Counted from the first letter of the stretch, positions 7,583 through 17,055 are shown. The stretch: DNA of 56,436 nt from Bacillota bacterium (GCA_023421505.1 JAEZTJ010000070.1:1-56436); one strand, 5' to 3'. The notes: generated by a model not told the origin, from the sequence alone. A program made the numbers and translations.

Positions 7583-10009
7583 CTAATAACATAGCTTATG
7601 TAATTCCGTATGATAATAATGGTATATTTGTTTTAAAACTTCTCTGCACTGCGGGATATTTTCGTTCATTGCCTGCTCTTCCATTTTTGCTGTAAGTAAA
7701 ATAAGCTGCAGGATACGTAGTGTAGCAGCTGTTCCCTTAATTGAGTGCGCTCTTAATCTTATTCCGTCATAATTACCGTTATCTATTTCTGCCTGTATTG
7801 ACTGAAGCGCAGTGGGCAGTATCTCCATAAATTCATTATATATCTCGAAGACATCCTCGCGCTCCATCTGAAGCTCTGCAGCAAGTTTTTCTAAATCAAT
7901 TAGAATCGGGTCGTTTCTATGCTCTGCCTTACTTTCAATTGCGTTATCGCCTTCTGACTGGGAAGCGTCTTTACCCAGCCACTTAAATATAAGCTCCAGG
8001 AGATCCTTGACCTTAAAGGGTTTACTAATATAATCATCCATACCGGAGGCTTTGCATTTATCAATATCATTTTTAAGAGCGTTAGCCGTTAACGCGATGA
8101 TTGTAACATGGCTTCTGCCTGCTTCATACAGCCTGATTTGCTTAGTAGCCTCATAGCCATCTAAGATTGGCATCTGGCAATCCATTAGAATTAGATCATA
8201 ATAATTTACCTTGATTGCATTGATAGCATCCATACCATTTTCAGCGATATCATAGGGAAGACCCGCTTTATTCAGTATGCAGGCAGTTAATTTTTGATTG
8301 ATTGTATTATCTTCAGCAATCAGTATTCTTACATTCTTATGAAGTTCCGGTAAGGCGATAGGAAAAACAGTCTCTTTCTGTTTATCCTTCTCTGTTTCCT
8401 TTAAAAGCTCTAGAGCCATTAACAGGCTGAGGATCAGATCATTTTTAAAGACAGGCTTCATCACAAAATTAGAGATGCCATTTAAGATTGCTGTTTTTTT
8501 GTCACAGGGATTAACATAATAGGTAAATAGATTAATAACTGTATCAGCAAGCTTTTCATCCTCCTTTATTCTGGAGGCCAGAACAAATCCATTTTGATCT
8601 GAGATATCATAATTAATGAGTGCAAGCTTAATTTTGTTACCGTTTAATACTGCCTCCTGTAAAACTTGAATTGCGTTTTCTCCGCTGTCTGCTTCCCTTA
8701 TGATACAACCCTCATTTTCAAGATAGTATCTGACAATCTCTCTATTCGTACTGCTTTGGTCTATAATAAGTATAGTAAGCCCCCGTAAATATTCTTTAAC
8801 ACTAACTTCTTCCTCCTCCTCTTTCGATTTATCTATTTTGATATAAAAGGAGAAGGTCGACCCCTTATTTGGCTCACTTACAACGTTTATTTTTCCCGAC
8901 ATCATTGTAATGAGCTTTTCACAGATTGAAAGGCCTAAGCCTGTTCCGCCATATTTTCTATTGGTAGAGACATCTACCTGGGTAAAGGGTATAAATAGCT
9001 TAACTCTTTCCCTTTCGGAAATACCTATTCCGGTATCGGCAATGCTAAAATAAACCTCTAGCCTATCTGTTATATCTGTGTTTATCATCGCAGTAATCAC
9101 AACTTTACCTTTATGTGTGAATTTTACTGCATTACCAATTAAATTTTCTAATACCTGCCTAATTTTTCCCGGATCGCCAATTACTAAGGGGGGGAGTTGA
9201 TTATCTATTTTTGCGTATAGTTCAATTCCCTTCGAATATGCTCTAAGCGAAAAGGATGAGATAACCTCTTCTATTATTTTTCGCAGATTAAACTGGGTAT
9301 GCTCCAGCTCCAGCTTGTTTGCCTCTATCTTAGAAAAATCCAGCAAATCATTTACCAGCATTAATAATGCTTCAGATGATGTTTTAATTTCCTTAATATA
9401 ATCCTCCTGTTGCCGGCTTAGTGGGGTTTGTGACAGAAGATCCAAAAATCCGATGATGCCATCAATCGGTGTTCGAATTTCATGCGACATATTTGCAAGA
9501 AATTGACTTTTAGCCCGATTGGCTGCTTCTGCTGCCTCCATGGCATCCAGTAAATTCTTATGTATCTGTCTTTTTTCCGAGATGTCCCTTACAATGCCTA
9601 CCGCAAACATTTCTTCCTTAATCTTTATTGCAGAGACAGACACTTCAGCAAAGAATCTGGAACCATCCTTTCGCTGTGCCTGTATCTCTAATAATTTATT
9701 AATACATTTCTTTTCCCCTATGTATTTATATTTATGTATCTCTTCTTCTGCTTTCAGTAAATATTCCGGAGGTGTAATCAGTCTATGAAGTTTCTTCCCC
9801 ACGACTTCTTTATAGGTATATCCGAACATTTCTTCTGCTGCCTTGTTCCAGCTAACAATATTTTCATTACTATCAAGCATTATGATTGCATTCTGAATAA
9901 AAAGGGTTAGCTTTCTGAAGCTTTCCTCACTATCTTTTATGTCTACCTTTTGCTTTTTCAAATAATCCTTTTGCAGTGCTACATTAATACCTTTCTTTTC
10001 AGACCGCAT
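7583..10009 (-). CDS. Soluble hybrid histidine kinase: PAS-HisKA-HATPase-REC-REC-HPt
   Basis: An 808-residue phosphorelay protein. The order is a PAS domain (about 28-145), HisKA with the phosphorylated H176 in MSHEIRTP, HATPase_c with NAVKF (N293), DTGIGIS and GGTGLGLS, a first receiver (about 410-530), a second receiver with D610 in LILMDCQMP, and a C-terminal HPt with H755 in AHSIKG. The first receiver has N466 where the phospho-acceptor Asp should be, so it is probably a regulatory pseudo-receiver. No membrane segment is seen, so it senses a cytoplasmic signal through PAS. No response regulator is adjacent. The ATG sits 14 bases from GGAG, a rather long spacing. Confidence 0.92.
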   Translation of the reverse strand: MRSEKKGINVALQKDYLKKQKVDIKDSEESFRKLTLFIQNAIIMLDSNENIVSWNKAAEEMFGYTYKEVVGKKLHRLITPPEYLLKAEEEIHKYKYIGEKKCINKLLEIQAQRKDGSRFFAEVSVSAIKIKEEMFAVGIVRDISEKRQIHKNLLDAMEAAEAANRAKSQFLANMSHEIRTPIDGIIGFLDLLSQTPLSRQQEDYIKEIKTSSEALLMLVNDLLDFSKIEANKLELEHTQFNLRKIIEEVISSFSLRAYSKGIELYAKIDNQLPPLVIGDPGKIRQVLENLIGNAVKFTHKGKVVITAMINTDITDRLEVYFSIADTGIGISERERVKLFIPFTQVDVSTNRKYGGTGLGLSICEKLITMMSGKINVVSEPNKGSTFSFYIKIDKSKEEEEEVSVKEYLRGLTILIIDQSSTNREIVRYYLENEGCIIREADSGENAIQVLQEAVLNGNKIKLALINYDISDQNGFVLASRIKEDEKLADTVINLFTYYVNPCDKKTAILNGISNFVMKPVFKNDLILSLLMALELLKETEKDKQKETVFPIALPELHKNVRILIAEDNTINQKLTACILNKAGLPYDIAENGMDAINAIKVNYYDLILMDCQMPILDGYEATKQIRLYEAGRSHVTIIALTANALKNDIDKCKASGMDDYISKPFKVKDLLELIFKWLGKDASQSEGDNAIESKAEHRNDPILIDLEKLAAELQMEREDVFEIYNEFMEILPTALQSIQAEIDNGNYDGIRLRAHSIKGTAATLRILQLILLTAKMEEQAMNENIPQCREVLKQIYHYYHTELHKLCY

Positions 10010-10261
10010 GAATTTGCAACACTCCTTCGTTAGTAATGTTCGTCAGCTTATAAAAGCAATATCAATCTTCACCATTTTTACCATATTATAATTATAGCAT
10101 GCAGTATCTTAATTTACTATTGATAATACTGTCGAAAAAATCACCTTACCCTTGTATAAACATTCAAAACTTCATATTGACTCAAATATCTTTAAGTACA
10201 AAAGTGATAAATTTTATCCTATTTCTATACAAAATGCGTAATCAAATATTATTGATTTAGA

Positions 10262-10345
10262 ATGCTGGAGCGAATTTCCGATAAGATTTTGGACATTGGA
10301 TGTGGTACAGGAAATATTTTAATTATTTTGAGTGTAAATCGATGA
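10262..10345 (+). pseudogene. Remnant of a class I SAM-dependent methyltransferase
   Basis: An open stretch of 27 codons contains KILDIGCGTGNILI, the SAM-binding motif I of class I methyltransferases. It is then closed by a stop, and no further methyltransferase sequence follows in any frame that I can see. It is best read as a scrap of a deleted gene. The rest of 10010-10482 is AT-rich and shows nothing else but the inverted repeat at 10383. Confidence 0.55.
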
Positions 10346-10382
10346 TGATTTTTCTTAAGGAAAAACTATTTAGATTAGCAAG

Positions 10383-10430
10383 GTAGCTGATATGCTCCCC
10401 AATTACTGCAACCGGGAGTATATCAGCTAC
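10383..10430. repeat. 17-bp inverted repeat, possible terminator of the VOC gene
   Basis: GTAGCTGATATGCTCCC (10383-10399) pairs with GGGAGTATATCAGCTAC (10414-10430) with one wobble pair. It lies downstream of the minus-strand VOC gene. Neither side has a proper T-run, so termination is uncertain. Confidence 0.5.
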
Positions 10431-10482
10431 TCTTATAGCTAAACGAAACCGTTAGTCGTTATGAATTATGCTTTAAAGTAAA

Positions 10483-10848
10483 TTACATTAGATTCTCCAC
10501 AAATTGTATTTTGAGGCCATTTGGGTCTAGCATATAGAAAAATTTCACATTAGGTGCAGGCTGAAACGGTCCGCTATGAATTGCAATTCCCCTTTCCTTT
10601 AGTTCCGCTATCTTCTTCTCAACAGACTCTACCTCAAACCCTAACGAGATATCTGTTCCCATATTAACTTCTCTAGGCTGCGGGCTGGTCATTAATTCAA
10701 GTAGTGTATCGCCTTCTCCTAAAAATACAATTTCTACTCCCTGTCCCGCCTTTAATCTTCTGTCTTCTCTAAGTCCTACAATTTCCTTATAGAACTTCAA
10801 AGATTCCTCTAAATCCTTCACTACTAATGTACTCCAGCAAAATTTCAT
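10483..10848 (-). CDS. VOC superfamily (glyoxalase/bleomycin-resistance-like) protein
   Basis: A 121-residue single-domain protein with the two beta-alpha-beta-beta-beta units of the vicinal oxygen chelate fold: CWSTLVVKDLEESLKFYKEIVGL at the start, LLELM in the middle, and FYMLDPNGLKIQFVE at the end, where the Glu is a usual metal ligand. Function could be glyoxalase, dioxygenase or drug binding; the substrate is not predictable. The start at 10848 was chosen because GGAGGT lies at 10855-10860; a longer in-frame start at 10869 would place that ribosome site inside the gene. Confidence 0.8.
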   Translation of the reverse strand: MKFCWSTLVVKDLEESLKFYKEIVGLREDRRLKAGQGVEIVFLGEGDTLLELMTSPQPREVNMGTDISLGFEVESVEKKIAELKERGIAIHSGPFQPAPNVKFFYMLDPNGLKIQFVENLM

Positions 10849-11104
10849 CTCATTACCTCCATTATTCACTTGTGTTTACCGTATTTCTTTTATTTAACCT
10901 TGTCACTCAATCCTATCTATATTGTAACAAAAATAACTATTATAATTCTAGAGCTAAACTTTTAAAATTTATGTTGAACGTATGTTCTGTTGCAGGTATA
11001 ATAAATTATGGCAGGTAGGATAAATATCATTAGGATTGGAGTATCAAATTCTATTATTATGAGGTGAGAGCAGATAATTAAAAAAAGCGGTAAGGGGAGG
11101 TACT

Positions 11105-11560
11105 ATGCATTTAGGTTCGATTTATTTGATTGTTAAAGATTTTCATAAATCCATTTTATTCTACGAGAAGTTATTAGAAATGTCGGTGAGCGCTCAAAAT
11201 ATGCAACGGTTTGCACAGTTTGAATTTGAAGGAAATAATATTTCCATAATGAACGCCTACTTTGATGTAATGAATCCCGATTTGACTGTGCATAAAGGAG
11301 ATTATATAGAGGAATTTGATAATTTGCCAGCAATTTCAGAAGCGGTAAATACACACAAATTTGTCTTTAATTTTTGGACTGAAAATTTAGAAAACGAAAG
11401 AGAAAGAATCAAGCATTTAGAGATAAGCGATAAATTGACAGACATCAAATACATTAAAAATGTATGTCCGTATTATTATTTTCAATTAACAGACCCCGAT
11501 GGAAATATTATCGAAATTACTGGTCCGTATTCACCCAAAAAGGGCGAACTTGAGGATTAG
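11105..11560 (+). CDS. VOC superfamily protein
   Basis: A 151-residue protein with a VOC fold: LGSIYLIVKDFHKSILFYEKLL at 3-24 and YFQLTDPDGNIIEITGPY near the end. It is more diverged than the neighbouring minus-strand VOC gene and has a longer middle section. The ATG follows AGGGGAGGT. A terminator follows at 11573-11607, so it is probably monocistronic. Substrate unknown. Confidence 0.75.
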   Translation: MHLGSIYLIVKDFHKSILFYEKLLEMSVSAQNMQRFAQFEFEGNNISIMNAYFDVMNPDLTVHKGDYIEEFDNLPAISEAVNTHKFVFNFWTENLENERERIKHLEISDKLTDIKYIKNVCPYYYFQLTDPDGNIIEITGPYSPKKGELED

Positions 11561-11572
11561 GGCGTTTTTATG

Positions 11573-11607
11573 TTAAAGGCAAGGCAGTTTCCCACCTTGC
11601 CTTTTAA
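11573..11607 (+). terminator. Terminator of the plus-strand VOC gene
   Basis: AAAGGCAAGG pairs with CCTTGCCTTT around a 10-base loop and is followed by TTAAAATT. It starts about 14 bases after the stop codon. Confidence 0.75.
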
Positions 11608-11716
11608 AATTATTATCTATGAAATCTATTCATTCTATCGCAATTCCTTAAATATAGGTACCAGCACAATATTAGTACAGTGAATTGTACTTATTTTATC
11701 AAATTTTCATCAATCA

Positions 11717-11803
11717 TTATTCTTCAACATCATACTTAATATCAAAATTCTTTCCATCAAAATACACAAAATCTCCCTCATCAAGATGCCATACAGCCTG
11801 CAT
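11717..11803 (-). CDS. Short open frame of 28 codons after the nitrite/sulfite reductase gene
   Basis: It encodes a 28-residue acidic peptide that starts MQAVWHLDEGDFVYFDGKNF and ends DVEE. The composition looks like real protein rather than noise. A GAGGT sits directly before the ATG, too close for ideal initiation, and an in-frame stop lies just upstream. It may be a tiny gene or the surviving C-terminus of a lost one. I do not recognise the family. Confidence 0.3.
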   Translation of the reverse strand: MQAVWHLDEGDFVYFDGKNFDIKYDVEE

Positions 11804-11831
11804 ACCTCAGTATGCTATACCATCAAAATAG

Positions 11832-13433
11832 CTATGAAACAACTACATATTTGCTGACAAGCGCATTAAATTCTTCTTCGTATGCCATTAAATACTGCTC
11901 AAATTCCAACTGTCTATCCTTTAAGCAAAGTGCCAACTTAAATAAAAATTCAGGGATATCACTTGCTGGCAGGTCCCCATACTCCTTAGCAAGGCGCGTG
12001 TTCTTCTCACTCGTTTCTCCGTCTACATAAAGTAAATACACATCCTCCATCGTATCCTTCACACGCTTTTTCTTACCCATGAAACCAATTTTACCGGTCT
12101 GATGCCTTGCACAGGAATTAACGCAGCCGGAGATTGCTATGGAAGGCAGAAGATCCTCGGTCATTCCCTTCTCTTTAAAATAATTAATAAGATCAGAAAG
12201 CAGAGTCTGACTGCTTTGTACTCCAATCTGACAAATCGGAACACCGATACAGCTGATACTTCGGTTCAATCTTGTTGTCATACGGATATCTTTCGTCAGC
12301 TCAAGTAATTCTTCAGCCTGTATCGCTGTCAGATTACGAACCACCATACTTTCTTCCATACTAAGACGCACCTGAACATTATCTACTCTACTAAGAAAAG
12401 CAAGTATTCTATGAAATGCATCTGTATAGAGGATACCGCCCTGAGGATGAATCTCTACACTATAAAGATGCTTTTGCTTTTGAGGGATCGCAGCTACAGT
12501 CTCCATCGGTATCTCATAGTCGGCACCCTCCGCTCTCTCTTCCTGCATCTGCTTAAATTGTATCTCCAGTTCTTGTGTCTTTTTTATTTGTTCCAGATGC
12601 TTCTTATAGCATTCTAGAAAAGCTTCCTTTCCCAGCCGCTTTACAATATAGCGAATTCTTGCCTTACTCTTATTCTCATAATCTCCTTCTTCTCTAAATA
12701 AGCTAAGCGCTGCTTCGATGTGATATAATACATCGCCAGGATCAACCAGCTCATCGTAGAGAATTGCTTGCTCTGCATTTACGCCCAGACTACCACCGAT
12801 ATAAACTTTAAAATATTCATTTCCCTCGTGATTCACCGCTAAAAATCCTATGTCTGCAATCGTGGCATTGGCACTATCCTGTGCTCCATTAGAAAAAGCA
12901 ACCTTAAACTTTCTTGGCAGCTTATAAGTATGGATTTGAGAGACAAAGTACTTATTAACAAATAGCGCATAAGGTGTTACGTCAAAGGCTTCCCCCTCTT
13001 CAACACCCGAAAGTGGGGATAAGGAAACATTACGAGGATAATTTCCACCGCCTCCGCGTGTTATGATATCCTGCTCTAAGCATTTCTCCATAATGGATAT
13101 CATATCATCAAATTGGAGATTATGAAGCTGCACTGTCTGACGGGTGGTAAAATGTATAAAATCTAATGCGTACTCCTTAACAATATCCTGGAGGAAGGCT
13201 AAGGTTTTTAAATCCATTACGCCGGATAACACTCGTAATCGAAGCATAAATTCCTTACCGCTTCTCTGCGCATAGACACCCATAGCCCCTGAGTCCGGTT
13301 TAAACTGCGCACTTGTTATCTCTTTATTCAAAAACTTATGGCCGGTTTCTTTAAAAACAAGTATTTCCTGTCTGATTATTTCTTTGATCTCTACTATTCT
13401 TTTATCCAGTGCTTCATCCATGATAAATTCCAT
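11832..13433 (-). CDS. Siroheme nitrite/sulfite reductase family protein
   Basis: A 533-residue protein with two copies of the nitrite/sulfite reductase half-domain. The siroheme/[4Fe-4S] ligands are complete: C395-x5-C401 (CIGVPIC) and C437-x3-C441 (CVNSC). GGGGNYPRNV and RQTVQLH are typical substrate-pocket and siroheme-contact stretches. The enzyme would reduce nitrite or sulfite with ferredoxin-type electrons in the cytoplasm. There are no cys or nas genes nearby, so the physiological substrate is open. The start at 13433 follows AAGGAGC; the frame extends 22 codons upstream without a ribosome site. Confidence 0.88.
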   Translation of the reverse strand: MEFIMDEALDKRIVEIKEIIRQEILVFKETGHKFLNKEITSAQFKPDSGAMGVYAQRSGKEFMLRLRVLSGVMDLKTLAFLQDIVKEYALDFIHFTTRQTVQLHNLQFDDMISIMEKCLEQDIITRGGGGNYPRNVSLSPLSGVEEGEAFDVTPYALFVNKYFVSQIHTYKLPRKFKVAFSNGAQDSANATIADIGFLAVNHEGNEYFKVYIGGSLGVNAEQAILYDELVDPGDVLYHIEAALSLFREEGDYENKSKARIRYIVKRLGKEAFLECYKKHLEQIKKTQELEIQFKQMQEERAEGADYEIPMETVAAIPQKQKHLYSVEIHPQGGILYTDAFHRILAFLSRVDNVQVRLSMEESMVVRNLTAIQAEELLELTKDIRMTTRLNRSISCIGVPICQIGVQSSQTLLSDLINYFKEKGMTEDLLPSIAISGCVNSCARHQTGKIGFMGKKKRVKDTMEDVYLLYVDGETSEKNTRLAKEYGDLPASDIPEFLFKLALCLKDRQLEFEQYLMAYEEEFNALVSKYVVVS

Positions 13434-13653
13434 TGCCTGCTCCTTTTTAGTAACCTGATGCTTTTTGATTGAGTTTACTATATATAATGTTTTAATCAAA
13501 TAACAAAACTATACCTTTGAGTAATTATTATATTTATAATTCTATTGTATTCATATATGTATAGTATATTTATATGATTATAGCATATCTTATGATTTAT
13601 TCAAGTATGAAAACTAAAGTTCAACCTGCAATTTTTCATAACAGGTATGTAAA

Positions 13654-14319
13654 TTAGAATATAAACATAATACACAGTACCAGGTATGTCCATTTTATAT
13701 TTCTATTCAAAAGAAGATAAACCACCCCAAAAAAGAAGCCGCAAGCTGCCGTGAACACACCGTCCCAAAGACTCCCCTTTGTCAACCAATGTGCCAACCC
13801 CCAGGTTAATGCCACAACAACTGCGCCAAAGGGTATCTTCTCTTTCTTAAGCCATTGATCAAACGCCTTTTGTCCGAAGACTATAATCAGCATAAATAAA
13901 CCTGTCTCAAATAAATAATAGATATACTGAAAAATAAATTTCACCACTCCATTACTTTGGAATTCTTTATATACTTTAAAGCCATTCCAGTCTAAATAAT
14001 TACTGACTAATACAAGTGCCACACATACTGCAGTCAAAATCCACTGCCATATCTTTATTTTTCCCCGCTTCTCAAAGATATTATAATTATATTTCTTATA
14101 TGCTAATTTTACTAATAAATACGCTATTATCCCCCAAGTAATACAGGTCAATATCCAGTGGCTGATGGACTGCATTACATTCCATTCCTCCATTGTGCAT
14201 CCATAGATCGCCGGCTCTAAGAAGTATGCATATAAAGCCTCTATCCCCAGTCCCGCAAAAGCATACAATGCAAAATTTAAATAGTGTATTCCTTTGGCTT
14301 CCTTCCTTTTACTGTTCAT
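13654..14319 (-). CDS. Multi-pass membrane protein, CPBP-like
   Basis: A 221-residue protein with about six membrane helices. The end (WGLAHWLTKGSLWDGVFTAA) resembles the second conserved motif of CPBP (CAAX/bacteriocin-processing) proteins, but I see no EExxxR motif, so it may be non-catalytic. Its start overlaps the end of the upstream 146-aa gene by 11 bp, which indicates translational coupling in a LytTR-controlled operon. An immunity or membrane-stress role is possible but unproven. Confidence 0.6.
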   Translation of the reverse strand: MNSKRKEAKGIHYLNFALYAFAGLGIEALYAYFLEPAIYGCTMEEWNVMQSISHWILTCITWGIIAYLLVKLAYKKYNYNIFEKRGKIKIWQWILTAVCVALVLVSNYLDWNGFKVYKEFQSNGVVKFIFQYIYYLFETGLFMLIIVFGQKAFDQWLKKEKIPFGAVVVALTWGLAHWLTKGSLWDGVFTAACGFFFGVVYLLLNRNIKWTYLVLCIMFIF

Positions 14320-14749
14320 CCCTTTTACCTCCGTCTTTTTTAATTTCTTCTATTGTCTTATTTGCTTTTCTCATTTGAAGCAAAAAAGTTACATAATAAA
14401 TAAATGCCAATATAATATAAGGAATGGAGAATGACCAAAACATATCATTATAGGCTGTAGGCTCCAGACTTTGAAAATGGCTTTGTATCCATAAACTTAA
14501 CATAATAATTCCAAGTAAAAACAGGTATTGTCCCAAAATAACAATCGTTAAAGGCACATTTTGCAGATAATAATGGAGACCCAGCACCAGTGTTGCAAAA
14601 AATGATATAATAAACATTGTGATAAAATTCTCCACATAAAAGGGATCTTTATATCCCTGTATTGTTTCCATTATGATTTTACCTAGTGAAATCAGTGTAT
14701 AAACCGTACAAACAATAGATGTAAAATTTTTCCTGTTTATAATCTGCAT
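14309..14749 (-). CDS. DUF3021-like four-helix membrane protein
   Basis: A 146-residue protein with four predicted membrane helices and a charged C-terminal tail (MRKANKTIEEIKKDGG). Size, topology and position directly after a LytTR gene match DUF3021 proteins, which are thought to hold or regulate the adjacent LytTR factor. Its ATG begins at the base after the LytTR stop codon, so the two are co-translated. Function is inferred from this pairing. Confidence 0.65.
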   Translation of the reverse strand: MQIINRKNFTSIVCTVYTLISLGKIIMETIQGYKDPFYVENFITMFIISFFATLVLGLHYYLQNVPLTIVILGQYLFLLGIIMLSLWIQSHFQSLEPTAYNDMFWSFSIPYIILAFIYYVTFLLQMRKANKTIEEIKKDGGKRDEQ

Positions 14750-15205
14750 TTACTTTTTCTCCTCTCTCATTTTCTCCAAATACTTATAAAATTGATTTCT
14801 GTAGGTGCGGTTGAGTACAACAATTTCTCCATTATCTAAGACTATATTTACCTTCATGTTAAGATCCGATTTTAGTCTATCGATTTTGTAAATATTTACC
14901 ACCATTGATTTGCTTGTCCTTACAAATCCAATACTGCTAAATTGATTTAAAAGTATTTGAAGTGATACATCTAACTGCCAGATCGAATCTTTCAGATAAG
15001 AAAAGCATTTGCGATCAACAATTTCACAGTAGTATATGTCACTTGCTTGAATCAAACGTGTCTCGTCTTCATTTCTTCCTAAGAGAGTCTTATTATATAA
15101 ATCTAAGAACTTTATAATAGTATCTGTTTCCTGATCCAGCTCATTGTAGTATAAATCAATTCTGTTTTCTTCCAAATTACAGTTATGATACTTAAATACT
15201 CTCAT
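14750..15205 (-). CDS. LytTR-domain transcriptional regulator
   Basis: A 151-residue protein with a short N-terminal helical part and a LytTR DNA-binding domain from about residue 50 (IYYCEIVDRKCFSYLKD, FVRTSKSMVVNIYKIDRLK, GEIVVLNRTYRNQFYKYL). It lacks a receiver domain, as in the LytTR/DUF3021 pairs that control their own operon. The ATG at 15205 has GAGGT seven bases upstream; a GTG three codons earlier overlaps that site and is less likely. It probably controls the two membrane genes that follow. Confidence 0.85.
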   Translation of the reverse strand: MRVFKYHNCNLEENRIDLYYNELDQETDTIIKFLDLYNKTLLGRNEDETRLIQASDIYYCEIVDRKCFSYLKDSIWQLDVSLQILLNQFSSIGFVRTSKSMVVNIYKIDRLKSDLNMKVNIVLDNGEIVVLNRTYRNQFYKYLEKMREEKK

Positions 15206-15545
15206 TTCCAACACCTCTTAGCCCATTATAATCGTTACTGATCCCTGCGCAATATGTATACGTATATGTTACACTGTAGCATGCCTAAGTTACAAAATAA
15301 AGCTTTTGTAAAGCATCATTACAATTATAATAGGTTACTTTGCCAAAACACAATTAATGAGTTTCACAATCACCAAATTAAGAAAATATTAATAATTTCT
15401 TAGGACTTATTTATGAATAAGATAACAGAATATTAATCCCAAGATAGCTCTTCTCGTTATAATTGATATTTTAGAGGAGATATTTTTTTACGAAAAGTTT
15501 TTGTCCGCCCATCTATCCTGAACATAAAGAAAGTGAGAATATATA
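15206..15545. other. 340-bp AT-rich divergent gap
   Basis: This gap carries the upstream regions of the LytTR operon and vanZ. It contains a half-copy of repeat family A at 15343-15374 and a TATAAT near 15456 that may be the vanZ -10, but without a convincing -35. No other structure is seen. Confidence 0.5.
15343..15374. repeat. Repeat family A, half-copy
   Basis: The minus strand reads GGTGATTGTGAAACTCATTA then ATTGTGTTTTG, matching the left half of the element at 7205-7299. The right half is missing. Confidence 0.45.
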
Positions 15546-16172
15546 ATGGAATATTTATTTTTAAAATGCTATGAATTTTTAACAGTCCTATTACCCTTCT
15601 TAGTTACATTTTTGATTTTGAGCCAGATATATAAACATAAGAAAATCACAGTAAGCAAATGGCACTTTTTTATGATATTAGCCTTCGCCGTTTATATTTT
15701 CTTTGTATTCTATTTTACAGGTATAGGTACGCTATTTGATTTACATCGGTATGGTATTGAAATGAATAGCCATCAGATTAATTTATTGCCCTTTTCGAGG
15801 CATATTGATACTGTAGCATATCTATTAAACATCCTGTTATTGATGCCTTTTGGCTTTCTGGTGCCTTTGATTTGGCCTAATACGAACAAACCTGCATCTA
15901 TTGTGCTTTCCGGTCTCTCCTTCTCATTATTGATTGAAATCAGCCAGTTATTTAACTTTAGGCAAACGGATATTGATGATATTGTGTTGAATACGCTTGG
16001 TGCTTTGATAGGATATTTACTATTTAAGCTAATCTTCTGTATACAGGGACGGATTAACTCGTCTGTAAATCACTTTAAAATTGAACCCATAATTTATGTT
16101 TTATTTTTGTTTCTCGGTCATTTTCTGCTATTTGACGAACTTGGATTTGCAAAAATACTTTACGGTTTTTAG
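15546..16172 (+). CDS. VanZ-family membrane protein
   Basis: A 208-residue protein with five to six membrane helices and the VanZ signatures NLLPF (near 80), NILLLMPFGFLVPLIW and LLIEISQLFNFRQTDIDDIVLNTLGALIGYLL. VanZ proteins give low-level teicoplanin or lipoglycopeptide tolerance in some bacteria, though most homologues are uncharacterised. There is no vanA/vanS cluster here. GTGAG lies upstream of the ATG. Confidence 0.85.
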   Translation: MEYLFLKCYEFLTVLLPFLVTFLILSQIYKHKKITVSKWHFFMILAFAVYIFFVFYFTGIGTLFDLHRYGIEMNSHQINLLPFSRHIDTVAYLLNILLLMPFGFLVPLIWPNTNKPASIVLSGLSFSLLIEISQLFNFRQTDIDDIVLNTLGALIGYLLFKLIFCIQGRINSSVNHFKIEPIIYVLFLFLGHFLLFDELGFAKILYGF

Positions 16173-16297
16173 TGATAGCCTTCTGGTTATAAGAGCTTTT
16201 GCAATATATTCTTCTGAATACAAAAATAAAGTATCGGATTACCAAGTTCAAAGGCTAATCAAATACTTTATTAAAATCAATATTGAAAATACGACAG

Positions 16298-16765
16298 CTA
16301 CTTATTTATTTTTACCTTCAAGGCCCGTACGAAAACGACAGCAGCTGATGAAGAAATATAAGCGATCAACGCATTATAGTTTCCCGTTAAAGACCCATAT
16401 AAGATAAAGACAAATAGTATAGCAAGAAATAATAGTGCTTTCCCTTTAACTGGGATTATATTACTATTGTTATTAGTTATATTGCCATTCTCCTCGTATC
16501 CCTTATCTGGAACTTCAGTCTGTGATGCCTGTTCCTTATTCATACATTGAATACTTTCTGTAGAATCAGCATTATCTCGTAGCAAATCATCCAATGAGAC
16601 ACCAAAATAATCTGCTATTTCAATCAGCTTATTAATTTCGGGGTAGGTCTGATCTAATTCCCATTTTGATACTGATTGTCTGCTGACATTCATTATATCA
16701 GCAAAGGCTTCCTGCGATAATGATCTGGATTTTCTTAATTTTTGTATTTTTGAACCTAATGTCAT
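16298..16765 (-). CDS. XRE-family regulator with C-terminal membrane helices
   Basis: A 155-residue protein with an HTH_3 domain at 4-60 (IQKLRKSRSLSQEAFADIM, VSRQSVSKWELDQTYPEINKL), a polar linker, and two hydrophobic segments after residue 105 (ALLFLAILFVFILYG, then IAYISSSAAVVFVRAL). Membrane-tethered XRE proteins of this layout are common in Clostridia; the signal is unknown. A GGAGGTG site precedes the ATG. It ends about 125 bp from the convergent vanZ gene. Confidence 0.8.
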   Translation of the reverse strand: MTLGSKIQKLRKSRSLSQEAFADIMNVSRQSVSKWELDQTYPEINKLIEIADYFGVSLDDLLRDNADSTESIQCMNKEQASQTEVPDKGYEENGNITNNNSNIIPVKGKALLFLAILFVFILYGSLTGNYNALIAYISSSAAVVFVRALKVKINK

Positions 16766-16880
16766 CTATTCACCTCCAAGAGTGATGATATATGTATTCT
16801 CCTATTATATCCACCAAGTATCAGTTGAATTGTGTCAACTAGAGGTTGCAAGAGCTAAGATCTCCAGTTTAGGACAAGCA

Positions 16881-16911
16881 AAAAATGAAGTCTCACGACT
16901 TCATTTTTATT
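16881..16911 (-). terminator. Terminator of tRNA-Gln
   Basis: AAATGAAGTC pairs with GACTTCATTT around a 4-base loop, with T-runs on both sides. It sits directly after the tRNA 3' end on the minus strand. Confidence 0.8.
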
Positions 16912-16916
16912 TTGAC

Positions 16917-16988
16917 CTGGGCTACAAGGATTCGAACCTTGAGATGCTGGAGTCAGAGTCCAGTGCCTTACCGTTTGGCGATAGCCCA
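16917..16988 (-). tRNA. tRNA-Gln (anticodon CUG)
   Basis: The minus strand folds as a cloverleaf: acceptor TGGGCTA/TAGCCCA, D arm GCCAAACGGTAAGGC, anticodon arm CTGGA-CTCTGAC-TCCAG with CTG at positions 34-36, T arm CAAGG-TTCGAAT-CCTTG, and discriminator G. CCA is not encoded. The CUG anticodon reads CAG only, so another tRNA-Gln(UUG) must exist elsewhere. Confidence 0.95.
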
Positions 16989-17055
16989 ATTTATTCTTTT
17001 TTTGACTTCCAGATGTCAGCCACGAATGATATTATAACCTATCAGAATCCATTTT

